A stretch of 54,145 nucleotides of DNA from Clostridiales bacterium (GTDB taxonomy: Bacteria > Bacillota > Clostridia > Christensenellales > DTU072). The stretch lies in assembly GCA_012841525.1 (NCBI GenBank), contig DUUO01000001.1, positions 1 to 54,145 of the forward strand. The letters run 5' to 3'. Positions 17,401-26,800 of this stretch are shown here, piece after piece; within the stretch, counting starts at the first letter, position 1, and every line of letters begins with the position of its first letter. Under the pieces are notes generated by a model, which worked only from the letters and a program-made list of their open reading frames with translations, was not told the DNA's origin and searched no databases. The translations under genes and the position numbers were made by a program.

Positions 17401-17676
17401 AGCACACCAATGCTACTATGTGATATCGCATTTAATTTATCATATCCAGTTGAGGGGAATTTTGTATATGACTTGTATCTTGAAAGTAGTTATGCAAACA
17501 CATTAACTTACTCTGAATATCTAAAAGAAAATAGACATCAAGCAGAAATCGTATCAAAGATAGCTTCAATTTTAAGTGAAATTGAACCTGCTACAACAGT
17601 TCAAATTCAAGTAATCACAGTTTTATCTGTTGAGAAAAACAATGTGCTTGCTTTGAAGTTATATCATCAAGAATAA
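14443..17676 (+). CDS. large lipoprotein with a transglutaminase-like (papain-fold) domain
   Basis: 1,077 residues with a lipoprotein signal (LSGC, Cys26). The first several hundred residues look like successive bacterial Ig-like strands; the first copy resembles the BIG2 pattern, with VLPTNAKNQ and SIDSNGLVKARA. A transglutaminase-like domain follows with the triad Cys846 (GKAVCDGIA), His877 (VAHVWN) and Asp892 (VIDGTW). In bacteria this fold acts as a peptidase, or as an amidase or cross-linking enzyme of the cell surface; which one cannot be told here. The protein should be tethered outside the membrane. It has its own promoter and a weak SD. Shared lipoprotein export and promoter layout make a link with the giant lipoprotein possible but unproven. 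Confidence 0.88.
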   Translation: MKKKVFLTLIVVLIMAVSCAVILSGCNNGNNEVTDIRVEDTEIFMAPRGEPSTYKINAYVLPTNAKNQNVYFRYDDDKDREFISIDSNGLVKARAVKNEITYNEYDEEVKTPIPIYIFIHSRDNPRISLKISILVEEVAVTRVYFPQSENKVFFEDETTLIRPQTIKPIVEPAHAIIGRELSYTIAETDVLSIETSPDSTTATIIPKKIGATVVTVNTRPIGAFDEPLRAHAVFQVVYAALHYSIKLDSPISALNQIQGESAKIAFSLVQDSPKSDPNPEISWYINDTPINQEGARNTVKLIYDVKNLPQGEYRVKVVLSNVSEEKIIESDLIRIYQPLRQMRLNVLDAASGLTYNFAKGDILRINATKSNAEFPPEGYQWSIAKYDATGQTQIGNTEYVQTGIKAVDEIGGAQVADLNYVLREEGLYKVTVRPIIKGAPRSVNVETLNINVSGENAGNDLRNVLVEGKPFDEEKTEYMPYITWNRLPYETGNIYVEVKKQAGADYSIQSFKTLDIPSMYDRQGIFIPSDIASLDEDFSVRIKGDRFGWTPWHDYNAKLNESKYTYFDPIWLNHNRYISNIEDLGMLLNELVIFRPEIEGMSKMGTAEDGEQYNGKLIYRFELFSPYDFNAEEQASYAPLHPETDILYPNDPNRQRFAAMMIAALRTYVETTDVALTVESANQNGEYRVSFAFPALMESFKTKESTGTVKAENDLFAKEGTGVIETLPIDLLEGRIVETTDQLFYAAMLGYRPLPVENSPADEAYKIARYVIRNVVKPNMTTEEKILAIYDFISKNTFYDYGLVEHIDTPDDQVFDYDGFHIEGVLKASFDMDGEVTGIFPGKAVCDGIAKTMSLFLSMLGISNTRQVGVDSMGVAHVWNLALLNGKYYVIDGTWALRELNEGATRYEFISHKFLLTTDKEAYGVGTSDAKLSQYGKFEYKAEAPLYTGYKYAIGIVGEKIYDKFVDTEAELEYLIKNYLVPKVDASTPMLLCDIAFNLSYPVEGNFVYDLYLESSYANTLTYSEYLKENRHQAEIVSKIASILSEIEPATTVQIQVITVLSVEKNNVLALKLYHQE

Positions 17677-17763
17677 AGTATTTATATATTTCAAAATTAG
17701 TTGTATCTAAAATTAAAAATTTAATTTAATAGTAAAAAAAGCATAAAAAATACATGTGGAAAA

Positions 17764-17870
17764 CAAGAAAAGATTCAAAAAGCCTTTATCTTTATGTGTA
17801 AAAAGGGCGCAATAAATACACTTAGACCAACAAGAAAAGATTCAAAAAGCCTTTAATTTTTATGTAAAAA
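17764..17870. repeat. 67-bp-period duplication in the spacer after the transglutaminase-like gene
   Basis: Copies of about 40 bases at 17764-17804 and 17831-17870 both begin CAAGAAAAGATTCAAAAAGC. They fill much of the 271-bp gap, in which no gene or clear terminator was found. Confidence 0.85.
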
Positions 17871-17947
17871 AATTTCTTTTTTTATGAGGCTATTATCTTT
17901 ATATACATAAAAAACTCAAAAAATTTTAATTAAATAAGGGGTGTAAA

Positions 17948-18871
17948 ATGATTAAATATTCAGAGGGTAAATGTTTTGCAGGAAGAACTTTAGTTATGTC
18001 ATCAAAAAAAGTTGAAATCCAAGTAACTTTAGATGTGGGTCCTAGAATAATATCACTTAGATATTTGCCAGATGGAAAAAACATTTTTTATGAAGATGTA
18101 AATGATTTAATTAACAAAGATGTTTCCGCATCTTATGGTGAGGGCGAAATGTGGCATGTTTATGGTGGTACTAGAATGTGGCTTTCCCCAGAAAACGAAA
18201 CAACTTATGTCCCAGATAATGATTTAGTTAAATATGAAAAAATAAAAAATGGAGCTATCTTTGTTCCTAAAAAATGGCCAATACATAATGTTCAAACTAA
18301 AATGAAAATTGAGTTTGTTGATGAAGAAAAAATCAATGTTGAAATGAGTGCAACAAATCTTAGCAACAATATTTTACCTCTTTGTATTTGGAGTTTGAGT
18401 GTATGTAAATCTGGAGGCATGCTAGTAGTTCCACTATCAAGAGAAGATACTGGATATTTGCCAAATAGAAATATAGTTCATTGGCCATACAATGATATAT
18501 TAGATGGAAGATATGCAATTACAAATGAAGCAATTTTTCTAGCATCAAATCCCCAAAATAAAAGAGCGTTAAAACTTGGCACATTTTTGCCAAATATTAT
18601 AGCACAATATATGTATGAAGATACTGTATATATTAAAGAAGTAATGGGCGATAAAAAAGGACATTATCCAGATTTTAGTTGCAACTTTGAAACATATACA
18701 AATGACTTAATTCATGAAGTTGAAACCTTGTCTCCAATTAGTTTGGTTAAACCTTTAGACACCATAACACATGTAGAAAAGTGGACAGTCAAAAAAGCAA
18801 AAAAATCATGGGTAGAAAACACTAAAAAACTTCAACTTGCCGCACCTCAGTCTCCTGTAATATATTTATAA
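17948..18871 (+). CDS. DUF4380-like protein (aldose-epimerase-type beta-sandwich)
   Basis: 307 residues, soluble, no signal peptide. The pattern VGPRIISLRYLPDGKNIFYE near the start, then GGTRMWLSPE, LPLCIWSLSVCKSGG, VVPLS and PNRNIVHWPYND, resembles DUF4380 proteins, which have the galactose-mutarotase fold. Activity is unproven; binding or modification of a sugar is a reasonable guess. AAGGGGTG precedes the ATG. A terminator follows at 18989. The ROK-like kinase and deacetylase further down suggest a carbohydrate context, but they are not in one operon. Confidence 0.72.
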   Translation: MIKYSEGKCFAGRTLVMSSKKVEIQVTLDVGPRIISLRYLPDGKNIFYEDVNDLINKDVSASYGEGEMWHVYGGTRMWLSPENETTYVPDNDLVKYEKIKNGAIFVPKKWPIHNVQTKMKIEFVDEEKINVEMSATNLSNNILPLCIWSLSVCKSGGMLVVPLSREDTGYLPNRNIVHWPYNDILDGRYAITNEAIFLASNPQNKRALKLGTFLPNIIAQYMYEDTVYIKEVMGDKKGHYPDFSCNFETYTNDLIHEVETLSPISLVKPLDTITHVEKWTVKKAKKSWVENTKKLQLAAPQSPVIYL

Positions 18872-18988
18872 AACTAAAGAAAGGGCAGCAAAACAAATAT
18901 AAAAAGATGCCTAATATAGCAATTAATGCAATATAAAAATGTAAAAAAACATACGTTATTTATGTTTAACATTCACTTTTAATTTAAT

Positions 18989-19028
18989 CCAAGCATATAG
19001 AATTTAAACCTAAATGCTTGGTTTTTTT
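18989..19028 (+). terminator. rho-independent terminator after the DUF4380-like gene
   Basis: CCAAGCAT (18989-18996) pairs with ATGCTTGG (19014-19021) across a 17-base loop and is followed by seven T. Confidence 0.85.
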
Positions 19029-19095
19029 AATATATATTTTTAGTATCAATACTTAAAAATATTTAGGCTTTTAGTCAGGGGAAATATATCTTTTA

Positions 19096-19104
19096 TGGTA
19101 TAAT
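19096..19104 (+). promoter_or_regulatory. extended -10 promoter of the DUF2130 gene
   Basis: TGGTATAAT (TGn plus a perfect TATAAT at 19099-19104) lies 34 bases before the ATG. No good -35 is seen, as is usual for extended -10 promoters. Confidence 0.6.
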
Positions 19105-19138
19105 AGAAAAGATAGGAAAATAAAAGGAGAAGCAAAGA

Positions 19139-20356
19139 ATGAATGAAATAAAATGTCCAAACTGTGGTTCAGTATTTACTGTCGATGAAGCATCATATGA
19201 GTCAATACTTGTTCAAATAAAAAATAAAGAATTTAACGAAGAGTTAGAAAACAAAATAAAGGATTTAAAATACAAATATGAACTAGAACAAAAAAATCGA
19301 GAAGCAGAGCTTGAAAGGGCAAACAATGATGAAATAAGCAAACTAGAAAAAAAGATTTTTGAACTAGAAAACACAATTTCAAATAATAAAATAACCAATG
19401 AACTTGCTGTTAAAAAAGCTGTTGAAGAAAAAGAAAAACAAATCAACGAAATGGAAGTTACACTATTAACCACTAAAAATGAATTAAATAGTCAAAAGCA
19501 GCAAAGTGAAATTGAAATAAGTAAAGTTAAAGAAGAATTTAATCAAAAAATAAAAGAAAAAGATGAGGCAATAGAATATTTTAAGGATTTAAAGGCAAAA
19601 CTATCTACTAAACTCGTAGGTGAAACATTGGAGCGGCATTGTCAAGTTCAATTTGAAAAATATGTAAGGCCTTTTGTTAAAGACAATGTGTATTTTGAAA
19701 AAGATAATGACGCTAGTTCAGGTTCAAAAGGAGATTTCATTTATAGAGAAGAAAATGAAAATGGTGTTGAAGTACTGTCCATTATGTTTGAAATGAAAAA
19801 CGAAAATGAGACTACTGCCACAAAGAAAAAGAATGAAGACTTTTTTGCTAAATTAGATAAAGATAGAAAACAAAAAGGATGTGAGTATGCGGTGTTAGTT
19901 TCAATGTTAGAAGCAGATAATGAACTTTACAGCTCTGGCATTTATCCTGTTCCATCTAACAAATATGAAAAAATGTATGTAATTAGACCACAATTCTTTA
20001 TTTCAATTATCTCTCTATTAAGAGATGGAGCATTAAATACTATAGAATACAAAAATAAACTTGAAGTTATTAAAAATCAAGAGCTTGATGTCAAAAAATT
20101 TGAAGAAGATTTACTCGATTTTAGAGATAGATTTGCAAGAAACTATAATCTTGCTTCTGGCCAATTTGAAGATGCAATAAAAAGAATTGATAAAACTATT
20201 GATGATCTTAATAAAGTCAAAGATTTATTATACAGAAGCAGCAATAATCTAAGGCTTGCTAATGATAAAGCACAAGATTTGACAATAAAAAAATTAACAA
20301 GAAATAATCCAACTATGGCAGCAAAGTTTGAAGAGATAGAAAATCAAAAACAATAA
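19139..20356 (+). CDS. DUF2130 family protein: Zn-ribbon stub, coiled coil, nuclease-like fold
   Basis: 405 residues. An N-terminal CPNC (Cys6, Cys9) is half of a zinc ribbon, with no second pair seen. Residues of about 25-155 form a highly charged coiled coil. The DUF2130 domain follows, with Asp199 (GDF) and Glu218-x-Lys220 (FEMK), matching a PD-(D/E)xK nuclease core. A second charged helical region ends the protein. The family is widespread and its role is poorly known; nucleic-acid cleavage is inferred only from the core residues. AGGAG lies 8-9 bases before the ATG. The last 33 bases of the gene are tandemly repeated downstream. Confidence 0.85.
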   Translation: MNEIKCPNCGSVFTVDEASYESILVQIKNKEFNEELENKIKDLKYKYELEQKNREAELERANNDEISKLEKKIFELENTISNNKITNELAVKKAVEEKEKQINEMEVTLLTTKNELNSQKQQSEIEISKVKEEFNQKIKEKDEAIEYFKDLKAKLSTKLVGETLERHCQVQFEKYVRPFVKDNVYFEKDNDASSGSKGDFIYREENENGVEVLSIMFEMKNENETTATKKKNEDFFAKLDKDRKQKGCEYAVLVSMLEADNELYSSGIYPVPSNKYEKMYVIRPQFFISIISLLRDGALNTIEYKNKLEVIKNQELDVKKFEEDLLDFRDRFARNYNLASGQFEDAIKRIDKTIDDLNKVKDLLYRSSNNLRLANDKAQDLTIKKLTRNNPTMAAKFEEIENQKQ

Positions 20357-20443
20357 AACTATAATAGGAAAGTTTGAAGAGATAGAAAATCAAAAAGAAT
20401 AAAACTATAATAGGAAAGTTTGAAGAGATAGAAAATAATAAGG
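20323..20443. repeat. 46-bp tandem repeat made of the 3' end of the DUF2130 gene
   Basis: Copies begin at 20323, 20369 and 20415; the first two are nearly identical and the third is partial. Copy one is coding for the last ten residues plus stop; the others are downstream and repeat both the codons and the stop. The unit length is not a multiple of three, so it did not grow as a protein repeat. Confidence 0.92.
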
Positions 20444-20547
20444 ATTAACATTTAGTTAGTAATCTTAAAAAAACAATGTATGAAATAAAGTATAGTAAAT
20501 AAATAGAGATTAAATAAAAGAAAAATAAATATAAGGAAGAAGTAAAC

Positions 20548-21870
20548 ATGCTAGATAAAAATTATTATTCAATGTATCAATTTAAGTTAGATTTCGAAGA
20601 AGAATGCAGAAAAGTGGGTTCTCAAAAATTTGAAATTGCACTAAGAAGAGGAAAAGAAGAAGTTGCAGTTAAAACATTAAAAATTCTACCCTCTAATAGA
20701 GTTTCTGAAAACACCCGCTTTGTTGAAAGAGTTGTTAAAACTATGATTTGGGCATACGGTGGTTATCACCTATATCTAAAAGGCGATGATGCAGTCATTG
20801 ATGAAATCCAAAAAATATATTCAAAAACTGGTGAGAGAAAATTTGATGTCGATTTTATGTCTGATGTTTATCAAACTCCCTTTGTTGTAGAAAAAGTAAG
20901 CGGAAAGATGCCAAAAGAGTCTAGAAAAGCAAAAATGGTAGGCGGAAACACAAAAGGTAGAAGAATTGGTTTTGATGCTGGTGGATCTGATAGAAAAGTA
21001 ACTGCTTGTATTGATGGGAAAGTCATATTTGAAAAAGAAGTTGTATGGCAACCAAAATTAAATGATGATCCAACATATCATAAGGCTGGAATTTTAGACA
21101 GTATAAATATGGGCTTAAAAGCACTAGATGGAAAAGTTGATGCTATTGGTGTTTCTTCAGCTGGAATAGTAATAGATGATGAACTCAGAGTTTCTTCACT
21201 ATTTATCAAAGTTCCAAAATCAAAATTGAAAAGTCATGTGTTTAGAATATATAAAGATTTAGAAGAGCATTATGGTGTTCCTGTAAATGTTTCAAATGAT
21301 GGTGATATCGCAGCACTTGCTGGTGCCGAATTTTTGAACTCTGGTAAAGTTTTAGGACTTGCTTTAGGAACTAGTGAAGCAGCAGGATATATTGATAAAG
21401 ATATGCATATTGTAGGTTATCTAAATGAGCTTGCTTTTGTTCCAGTTGATGCAAATAGATTTGCAATTAAAGATGAATGGAGCGGCGATATTGGAGTTGG
21501 TTGTAAATATCATTCCCAAGATGCTGTAATCAAACTTGCTCCAGAGGCTAAGATTGAAATAGATAAAAATTTGATTTTATCAGAAAAATTAATTGTCGTT
21601 CAAGATCTTGCAAATAAAAAGGATAAAAGAGCCCTCTCAATTTTTGAAAAACTTGGCGAATATTTAGCATATAGTATTATGTGGTATAAAGAATTTTATG
21701 ACATAGAACATGTCGTATTATATGGCAGAGTTGTTTCTGGAACTGGTGGCGATACTCTTATTGCAAAAGCACAAAAATTATTAGATTCTCTAAATTCTGG
21801 CGTAAAACTTGTATTGCCAGATGAGATGGTAAGAAGACTTGGTCAAAGTTATACAGCGTCAACACTATAA
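20548..21870 (+). CDS. ROK-like sugar kinase (ASKHA fold) with extra N-terminal region
   Basis: 440 residues. From about 137 on it has ROK/hexokinase-type ASKHA motifs: phosphate loop GFDAGGSDRKV (Asp143), GVSSAGIV, VSNDGDIAALAGAE with the likely catalytic Asp251, LGLALGTSEAAGYID, and the C-terminal VLYGRVVSGTGGD. The Cys-rich zinc motif of classical ROK kinases is not visible. The first 135 residues are not part of a standard ROK protein (about 300 residues) and were not recognised. ATP-dependent phosphorylation of a sugar or amino sugar is the family role; the substrate is unknown. AAGGAAG lies before the ATG. Confidence 0.8.
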   Translation: MLDKNYYSMYQFKLDFEEECRKVGSQKFEIALRRGKEEVAVKTLKILPSNRVSENTRFVERVVKTMIWAYGGYHLYLKGDDAVIDEIQKIYSKTGERKFDVDFMSDVYQTPFVVEKVSGKMPKESRKAKMVGGNTKGRRIGFDAGGSDRKVTACIDGKVIFEKEVVWQPKLNDDPTYHKAGILDSINMGLKALDGKVDAIGVSSAGIVIDDELRVSSLFIKVPKSKLKSHVFRIYKDLEEHYGVPVNVSNDGDIAALAGAEFLNSGKVLGLALGTSEAAGYIDKDMHIVGYLNELAFVPVDANRFAIKDEWSGDIGVGCKYHSQDAVIKLAPEAKIEIDKNLILSEKLIVVQDLANKKDKRALSIFEKLGEYLAYSIMWYKEFYDIEHVVLYGRVVSGTGGDTLIAKAQKLLDSLNSGVKLVLPDEMVRRLGQSYTASTL

Positions 21871-22071
21871 TAAAAAATCAGCATTTTAGCATTAAAGATA
21901 TAAAAAAGTAGGATAAAATTAAGCCATAATATATGAGAGCATTTTGCTTAAATTTGGTGCTAAATTGCTAAATTACAAGGCAAAAATTTTGATATCATAG
22001 TATGTAAATAATTGTTGTTTTTGTCTAAAAAAACAAGACGACAAATATATATTTTTTATGGAGGCAAAAAA

Positions 22072-22881
22072 ATGGAATTAAACAAAAAAGCAGAAATTGT
22101 AAAAGGTTCAAAAGATATTTTTACAGATTTAGTAATAGCAGCACATCAAGATGATGTTGAAATAATGTGTCCTCAAGGAATTGTACGTGGATACCAAAGT
22201 GATGCATTTGGCCTTGTTGCAGTTATAACAGCAAATGGTAGTGGAAGTCCAAGAACTGGTTCATATGCAAATACAACTGATGCTGAAATGGTTGAAATAA
22301 GAAAGGCAGAACAAATGGAAGCTGCAAAAATTGGAGATTATTCAAGACTAGTTATGTTAAATTACAATAGTGCTCAAATTAAGGATTTAGAAGATAAAAG
22401 AGTGGTAGATGATTATGTGCAAGTTTTAAAAGAATATGCTCCAACAGTTGTATATACTCATAACCTTGCAGATAAGCATCCAACTCACGTTGCAGTTGCA
22501 TTAAAATGCATTGAAGCAATCAGAAGATTGCCAAAAGATGAAAGACCAATGAAACTATATGGAAACGAAGTTTGGAGAAGTCTTGACTGGCTATCAGATG
22601 ATGAAAAAGTTGTCTTTGATTTAACAGGATATGAAGAATTATTAGACAGTGTTTTGAAGGTTCATAAAAGTCAGATAGAGGGTGGTAAACGTTATGATTT
22701 AGCAGCACAAGGAAGAAGACGTGCCAATGCAACTTATGCTGCATCTCACGGTGTTGATGAATATCAAACTGCTGCATATTCAATGGATTTAACACCTTTA
22801 ATTGAAGACGATAATTTGGATCCAAGAGAGTTTATTTTGTCAAAAATCAAAAAGTTTGAAGATGAAATTTTAGTAAAATAA
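22072..22881 (+). CDS. PIG-L (LmbE) family N-acetylglucosaminyl deacetylase-like protein
   Basis: 269 residues. Zinc-site motifs are AAHQDDVE (His25, Asp27, Asp28; the usual Pro in HPDD is Gln here) and HNLADKHPTH (His136, His139). The family removes acetyl groups from GlcNAc-containing substrates such as glycolipids, thiol precursors or sugars. The ATG at 22072 was chosen because GGAGG lies 8 bases upstream; a TTG 60 bases further out has no SD. It follows the ROK-like kinase by 201 bases, and a common amino-sugar route is plausible but inferred. A terminator follows. Confidence 0.88.
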   Translation: MELNKKAEIVKGSKDIFTDLVIAAHQDDVEIMCPQGIVRGYQSDAFGLVAVITANGSGSPRTGSYANTTDAEMVEIRKAEQMEAAKIGDYSRLVMLNYNSAQIKDLEDKRVVDDYVQVLKEYAPTVVYTHNLADKHPTHVAVALKCIEAIRRLPKDERPMKLYGNEVWRSLDWLSDDEKVVFDLTGYEELLDSVLKVHKSQIEGGKRYDLAAQGRRRANATYAASHGVDEYQTAAYSMDLTPLIEDDNLDPREFILSKIKKFEDEILVK

Positions 22882-22906
22882 TCTCATTTTAAGTTTAATT
22901 TAATGC

Positions 22907-22938
22907 AAAAAAGCCTTGTTTTTAATGAGGCTTTTTTT
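22907..22938 (+). terminator. rho-independent terminator after the PIG-L gene
   Basis: AAAAAAGCCT and AGGCTTTTTT form the stem around an 11-base loop, ending in a run of seven T. It lies about 25 bases after the stop codon. Confidence 0.88.
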
Positions 22939-23266
22939 ATTGTTTTTAAGTGAAAAAATGGGTTGCAAATGGGAGACTTTTTGTTGTTGTTTTTAAGTGA
23001 AAAAATGGTTAGTTTATGGGTATAAACTGATAGATTTTGTAGTTATTTTTAGTGAAAAAATGGTTAATTTATGGATGTAAAACTGATGGATTTTGTAGTT
23101 ATTTTTAGTGAAAAAAATGGTTAGTTTTATGGGTGTAAACTGATAGATTTTGTAGTTATTTTTAGTGAAAAAATGGTTAATTTATGGATGTAAAACTGAT
23201 GGATTTTGTGGTTGTTTTTCGTGTAAAAATTGCTAATTTTATGGGTGCGAATTTGATGAAAAATAT
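22939..23266. repeat. 56-bp tandem array with alternating (dimeric) copies
   Basis: Units start at about 22986, 23042, 23098, 23155 and 23211, with a decayed one before 22986. Each begins GTT(A/G)TTTTTAGTGAAAAAAT. Copies at 22986 and 23098 share GGGT(A/G)TAAACTGATAG; copies at 23042 and 23155 share GGATGTAAAACTGATGG. A two-unit block of about 112 bp therefore seems to have been duplicated. No spacers vary, so it is not CRISPR. The + strand is extremely C-poor. Confidence 0.9.
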
Positions 23267-23507
23267 GATGCTTTTTTATGTGAAAATTGAGATTTAGTGT
23301 GTTGTGGCAATTGTGAAAGGGGTAAGGTTTTTTTGAAGGGAATGTGGAGTTTGAGTGTAGTTTTTTTAATAATTTGTAGTTGTTCCAAGATTTCAAGGAA
23401 TTTTCATTAAATAAAAATATTTGGGTTTAGGCAAAAGGAGTGGGATATATGTGCGATTTTATGTCGTGGGTGTCTTGATTTATGTGAATTTTTGTCTATT
23501 TTTTGTT
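23267..23507. other. non-coding, C-poor spacer upstream of the giant gene
   Basis: No gene was recognised. The + strand stays G/T-rich and nearly free of C up to about 23440. A 9-codon frame after a good SD at 23449 is noted among the rejected items. With the 56-bp array, the promoter and the leader repeat, this completes the 900-bp gap between the PIG-L gene and the giant gene. Confidence 0.5.
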
Positions 23508-23514
23508 TTGACAA

Positions 23515-23543
23515 TTGACAAAGTCCCCCTATATATATAATAT
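23515..23543 (+). promoter_or_regulatory. strong promoter of the giant lipoprotein gene
   Basis: TTGACA at 23515-23520 is followed by TATAAT at 23536-23541 (15 bases) or TAATAT at 23538-23543 (17 bases). Another TTGACA sits at 23508-23513. It leaves a leader of about 230 bases before the ATG. The arrangement is the same as before the transglutaminase-like lipoprotein. Confidence 0.7.
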
Positions 23544-23641
23544 ATATTATAGCAATTAAACAAAGGGTTAAGTAAAAAAACAACGATAAATGTAGCAAAG
23601 ACAAAAAGGTGCAACGAAACAAGATAAGTAGCGAATCAGAT

Positions 23642-23757
23642 AAAAGTTGGTAGCGAATCAGACAAATGTTGCAAAGAATGGATTGAAGAGATAGGCAAAT
23701 AAAAGTTGGTAGCGAATCAGATAAATGTTGCAAAGGATATTGAGAAGATAGGCAAAT
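23642..23757. repeat. 59-bp duplication in the leader of the giant gene
   Basis: Copies at 23642-23700 and 23701-23757 share AAAAGTTGGTAGCGAATCAG, AAATGTTGCAAAG and GATAGGCAAAT. An extra GTAGCGAATCAGATAA lies just before copy one. The array lies inside the predicted 5' leader and ends 24 bases before the start codon. Confidence 0.88.
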
Positions 23758-23781
23758 TAGTTTAGTTGCTAGATCGAGAAA

Positions 23782-23862
23782 ATGATGAACAAGAAAAAGT
23801 TTTTCCTCAGTTTAATATTTGTCATCGTGGTGGTAGCACTTGTTGCTGCACTTTTTGCTTGT
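23782..23862 (+). other. lipoprotein signal peptide of the giant protein
   Basis: MMNKKK gives the positive N-region, a hydrophobic core of about 18 residues follows, and the lipobox LFAC ends at Cys27. Phe at the -2 position is less common than Ala or Ser but acceptable. Cleavage before Cys27 and lipidation are predicted. Confidence 0.85.
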
Positions 23863-26800
23863 TCGCCAAGGGCACAAGGTGATCCAAACGACTCAATTGT
23901 TCAAGGTGACGTAGACACCACGCCAAAAGAGATTGTTAAAAAAGAAAAATTTTCTAAAACGGACGGATCTGAGGCTGTTAAAAAAGCACTTATTAACACC
24001 GATTTACTTTATCCAAAAGTTGTAAACGCAACATATACAGTTTTTGATATTCAATTAGATTTTGATATAGATATTTTCACAATGTCGAGAGAGAAACTTA
24101 CTGATCAGCGAATCTCTCTCACTTTAGTTTTAAAAGCAAATATTCATAACACTGATAATAGACAATCGCAAATGCTTCTAGAATTGAGAAGCAATCAGCA
24201 AAATGCCATTGTCATCGGCATGTACTATGCAGATAGAACAATGTATTTCAACGTGCTTGGAAAAGAATATTATGCTGAAGAACTAAATTTAACAAATACA
24301 TTAGGGCAAGTTGGTCCTTTACTTGCAAACTCTGGTATTAATATTGCAAACATCGTTCCAGGTATTGTTTCAGGATCCACTGGTATTGAAATGTTAGATG
24401 GGTTTCTTGGCCTATTGCTTGCTTTCTTCGAAGATAAAGTTGAAGTAACAAAATACAATATGGTAGAAGACTCAAATCCTAAAAATCCAGAGTTTAGAAA
24501 TATTGACTACTTATTCACTCTAAATGCAGGCGATATTTTAGGTCTTGCAGCTGGTATAGTTAGTTGGGATACTTTCGGAGTTCCAAGCTTTGACCCACTT
24601 ATGAAACAACTTTTAGGTTTTGACTTAGAAGATTTCCAAAATAAAGAATGGCCTCCAGGAATGAAAATTGGAATAACCATTAGAACCGAACAAAAAACTT
24701 TTTCAAAGATAAACAATCAAGGACAAGAACAATTAGTAAAAGACTATGTTGTAAGAGGTTCTGAAATTTCTGCATTTACAGCAGTTGATCCAGAAGTCTT
24801 GCGTGAAAAATATAAAGGCATGACTCCAGAAGATTTACCTCAATCTTCAAAATGGGAAGAAGAAGATATTTTCTCTTTATATAGACCAACAAAATCAAAT
24901 CCTTCTGGATTCGGAAAAGATGAAAGTTTCAGTATTAGACTTGCACTTTCACCATTACAAATTAGACAATCAAACGAAAAAATAGATATTAAGTTTACTC
25001 CATATAGAATTGGACCTTCAGGAAAAGATACAAGATATGCACAAGGTAGTATTGGAAACGTAGAACTTGCTGGAACTTTATCAGTTGTTGCTGATGCTGA
25101 TAGTAAAATTACATTAAATGGAATTTTAGGCGAAGCCTTTGGACTTTCAGATACTTTAGGTGCACTTGGCGATATGCCAATTAATTTCCCATATCAAACA
25201 AGATACGATTTTACTATTGATGCAAGAGTTGCACTAAACTTATTACATCCAGAAAGAACTATGGCAGAGTTGAGACTACTATTTAATCAACAACCATTTG
25301 TTCAAATTATTGTTGAAAACGATGTCATTTATTTAGATTTTTCAAATATGAGAACATTGACAGGGCAATTTTTGCCAAATGTCAAGATGAAAAACTTTAG
25401 CATTAACTCATTCCTTGAGGGAATAATGCCAACATTATCTCCATACATAGATCCTAATGCACCAAAACTTGTAAAACCAGAAGAAGGTACAGAAGGTGAT
25501 AGTGCACCTCAAAATGCAGATGATGAAACTACTGAAGAAAAACCACCAGTAGATGTTATGGGAATAATTGGTGATATTTTAGATAATATTACATTCCCTG
25601 GAAGAGATAAGACAAAAGATAAATGGATAATTGAATTGAACTTAGAAGGACCTACACTAAGTAAACTCATTGGCAGATTTACAGAGGTCAATGGTCAAAT
25701 GACATTGCCAAATATTCATTTTGAAATAGATCAAAAAGATCCATTAAATTCAATTAAACTTGAAGTAATTTTAGGCGGAGATAAAATTCCAAATTCAGAT
25801 CCACCAAGATTTACAAATAAAGCAGGACTAGGACTTACTTTAGATAGAATAAATTATCTACAAAGACCTACTTGGCAAGCACATTCATTAATTAATACTG
25901 AGGAAAAGAGAAATAGATTTGTAGATTTGACTCTTGGAAAAACCTTAGATGGAAAAGGTTACTTTAACAATGGACAATTCAACGTCTTGTTAACTGGTGC
26001 AGTAGGACTTGGAATGAATAAAACAACAACTGGCATCGATTTGAGTGAATTAATTGGTTCTTTTGTTGAAAACCTAATGCTTTCAGTTGGTATAGTTGAA
26101 ACGACACATCTTAACTTTTCATATATGTTACAAGGAAATATTGACTTAAATAGCCTTGCAAGCATTGAGTTGTATTTAGAAATATTCAATCCTGATAGAA
26201 CAGATGAGAAAAAATATATTGGCGTCTTCTATGAAGGTGCTTCTGATTCATTATACATTGATGTAAAATCGCTTGCTAACTTGAAAGACCAAATCCCAGG
26301 TATGCAAATGCTTGGCGAATTGCCGCTGATTAAATATCCAAATCTGGGACTTAGAAACACTTTAGCAGATGTAAATATTGCAGATACTTTAATAAATGCT
26401 TTGTATAAAGATAAAACTCCAGAAAATGCTGCAGGGTTACTAACTCTTGCAGGAATGACAGTTGATTCTACTGTTGCAAATAGTGGACCTATGATGGTTG
26501 CTAATTTTGCAAAATTAATGCTAGCAGATAGAGCAGTTAGATTAATGGCACAAAATAGTATGGGCTTTATACTATCACCTTCAGGAGAAGTTTATGATCT
26601 TGCAGAAAGATTATTTATGGACGGAGAAGAAGGTGAAGAAGGAATAGAAGAAGGAGAAGAAAGTGGTCTTGATTTTCTTGCAATAATTGGAGCTGCACTT
26701 AGTGAAATAGAAATAAATTCATATAAAGAGACTCTAACTGTAATAGTTGCAAGTAATGTTCTTGCTAAATTAGTTGAGATTTTAGGAAGTCCAATTACAG

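Noticed and set aside
22939..23266. CRISPR array
   Set aside because: The units are directly adjacent with no variable spacers, and no cas genes are present.
23449..23478. 9-codon frame after a good SD (AAAAGGAG)
   Set aside because: It lies upstream of the strong promoter of the giant gene, so it is not a leader peptide, and nothing indicates it is transcribed.
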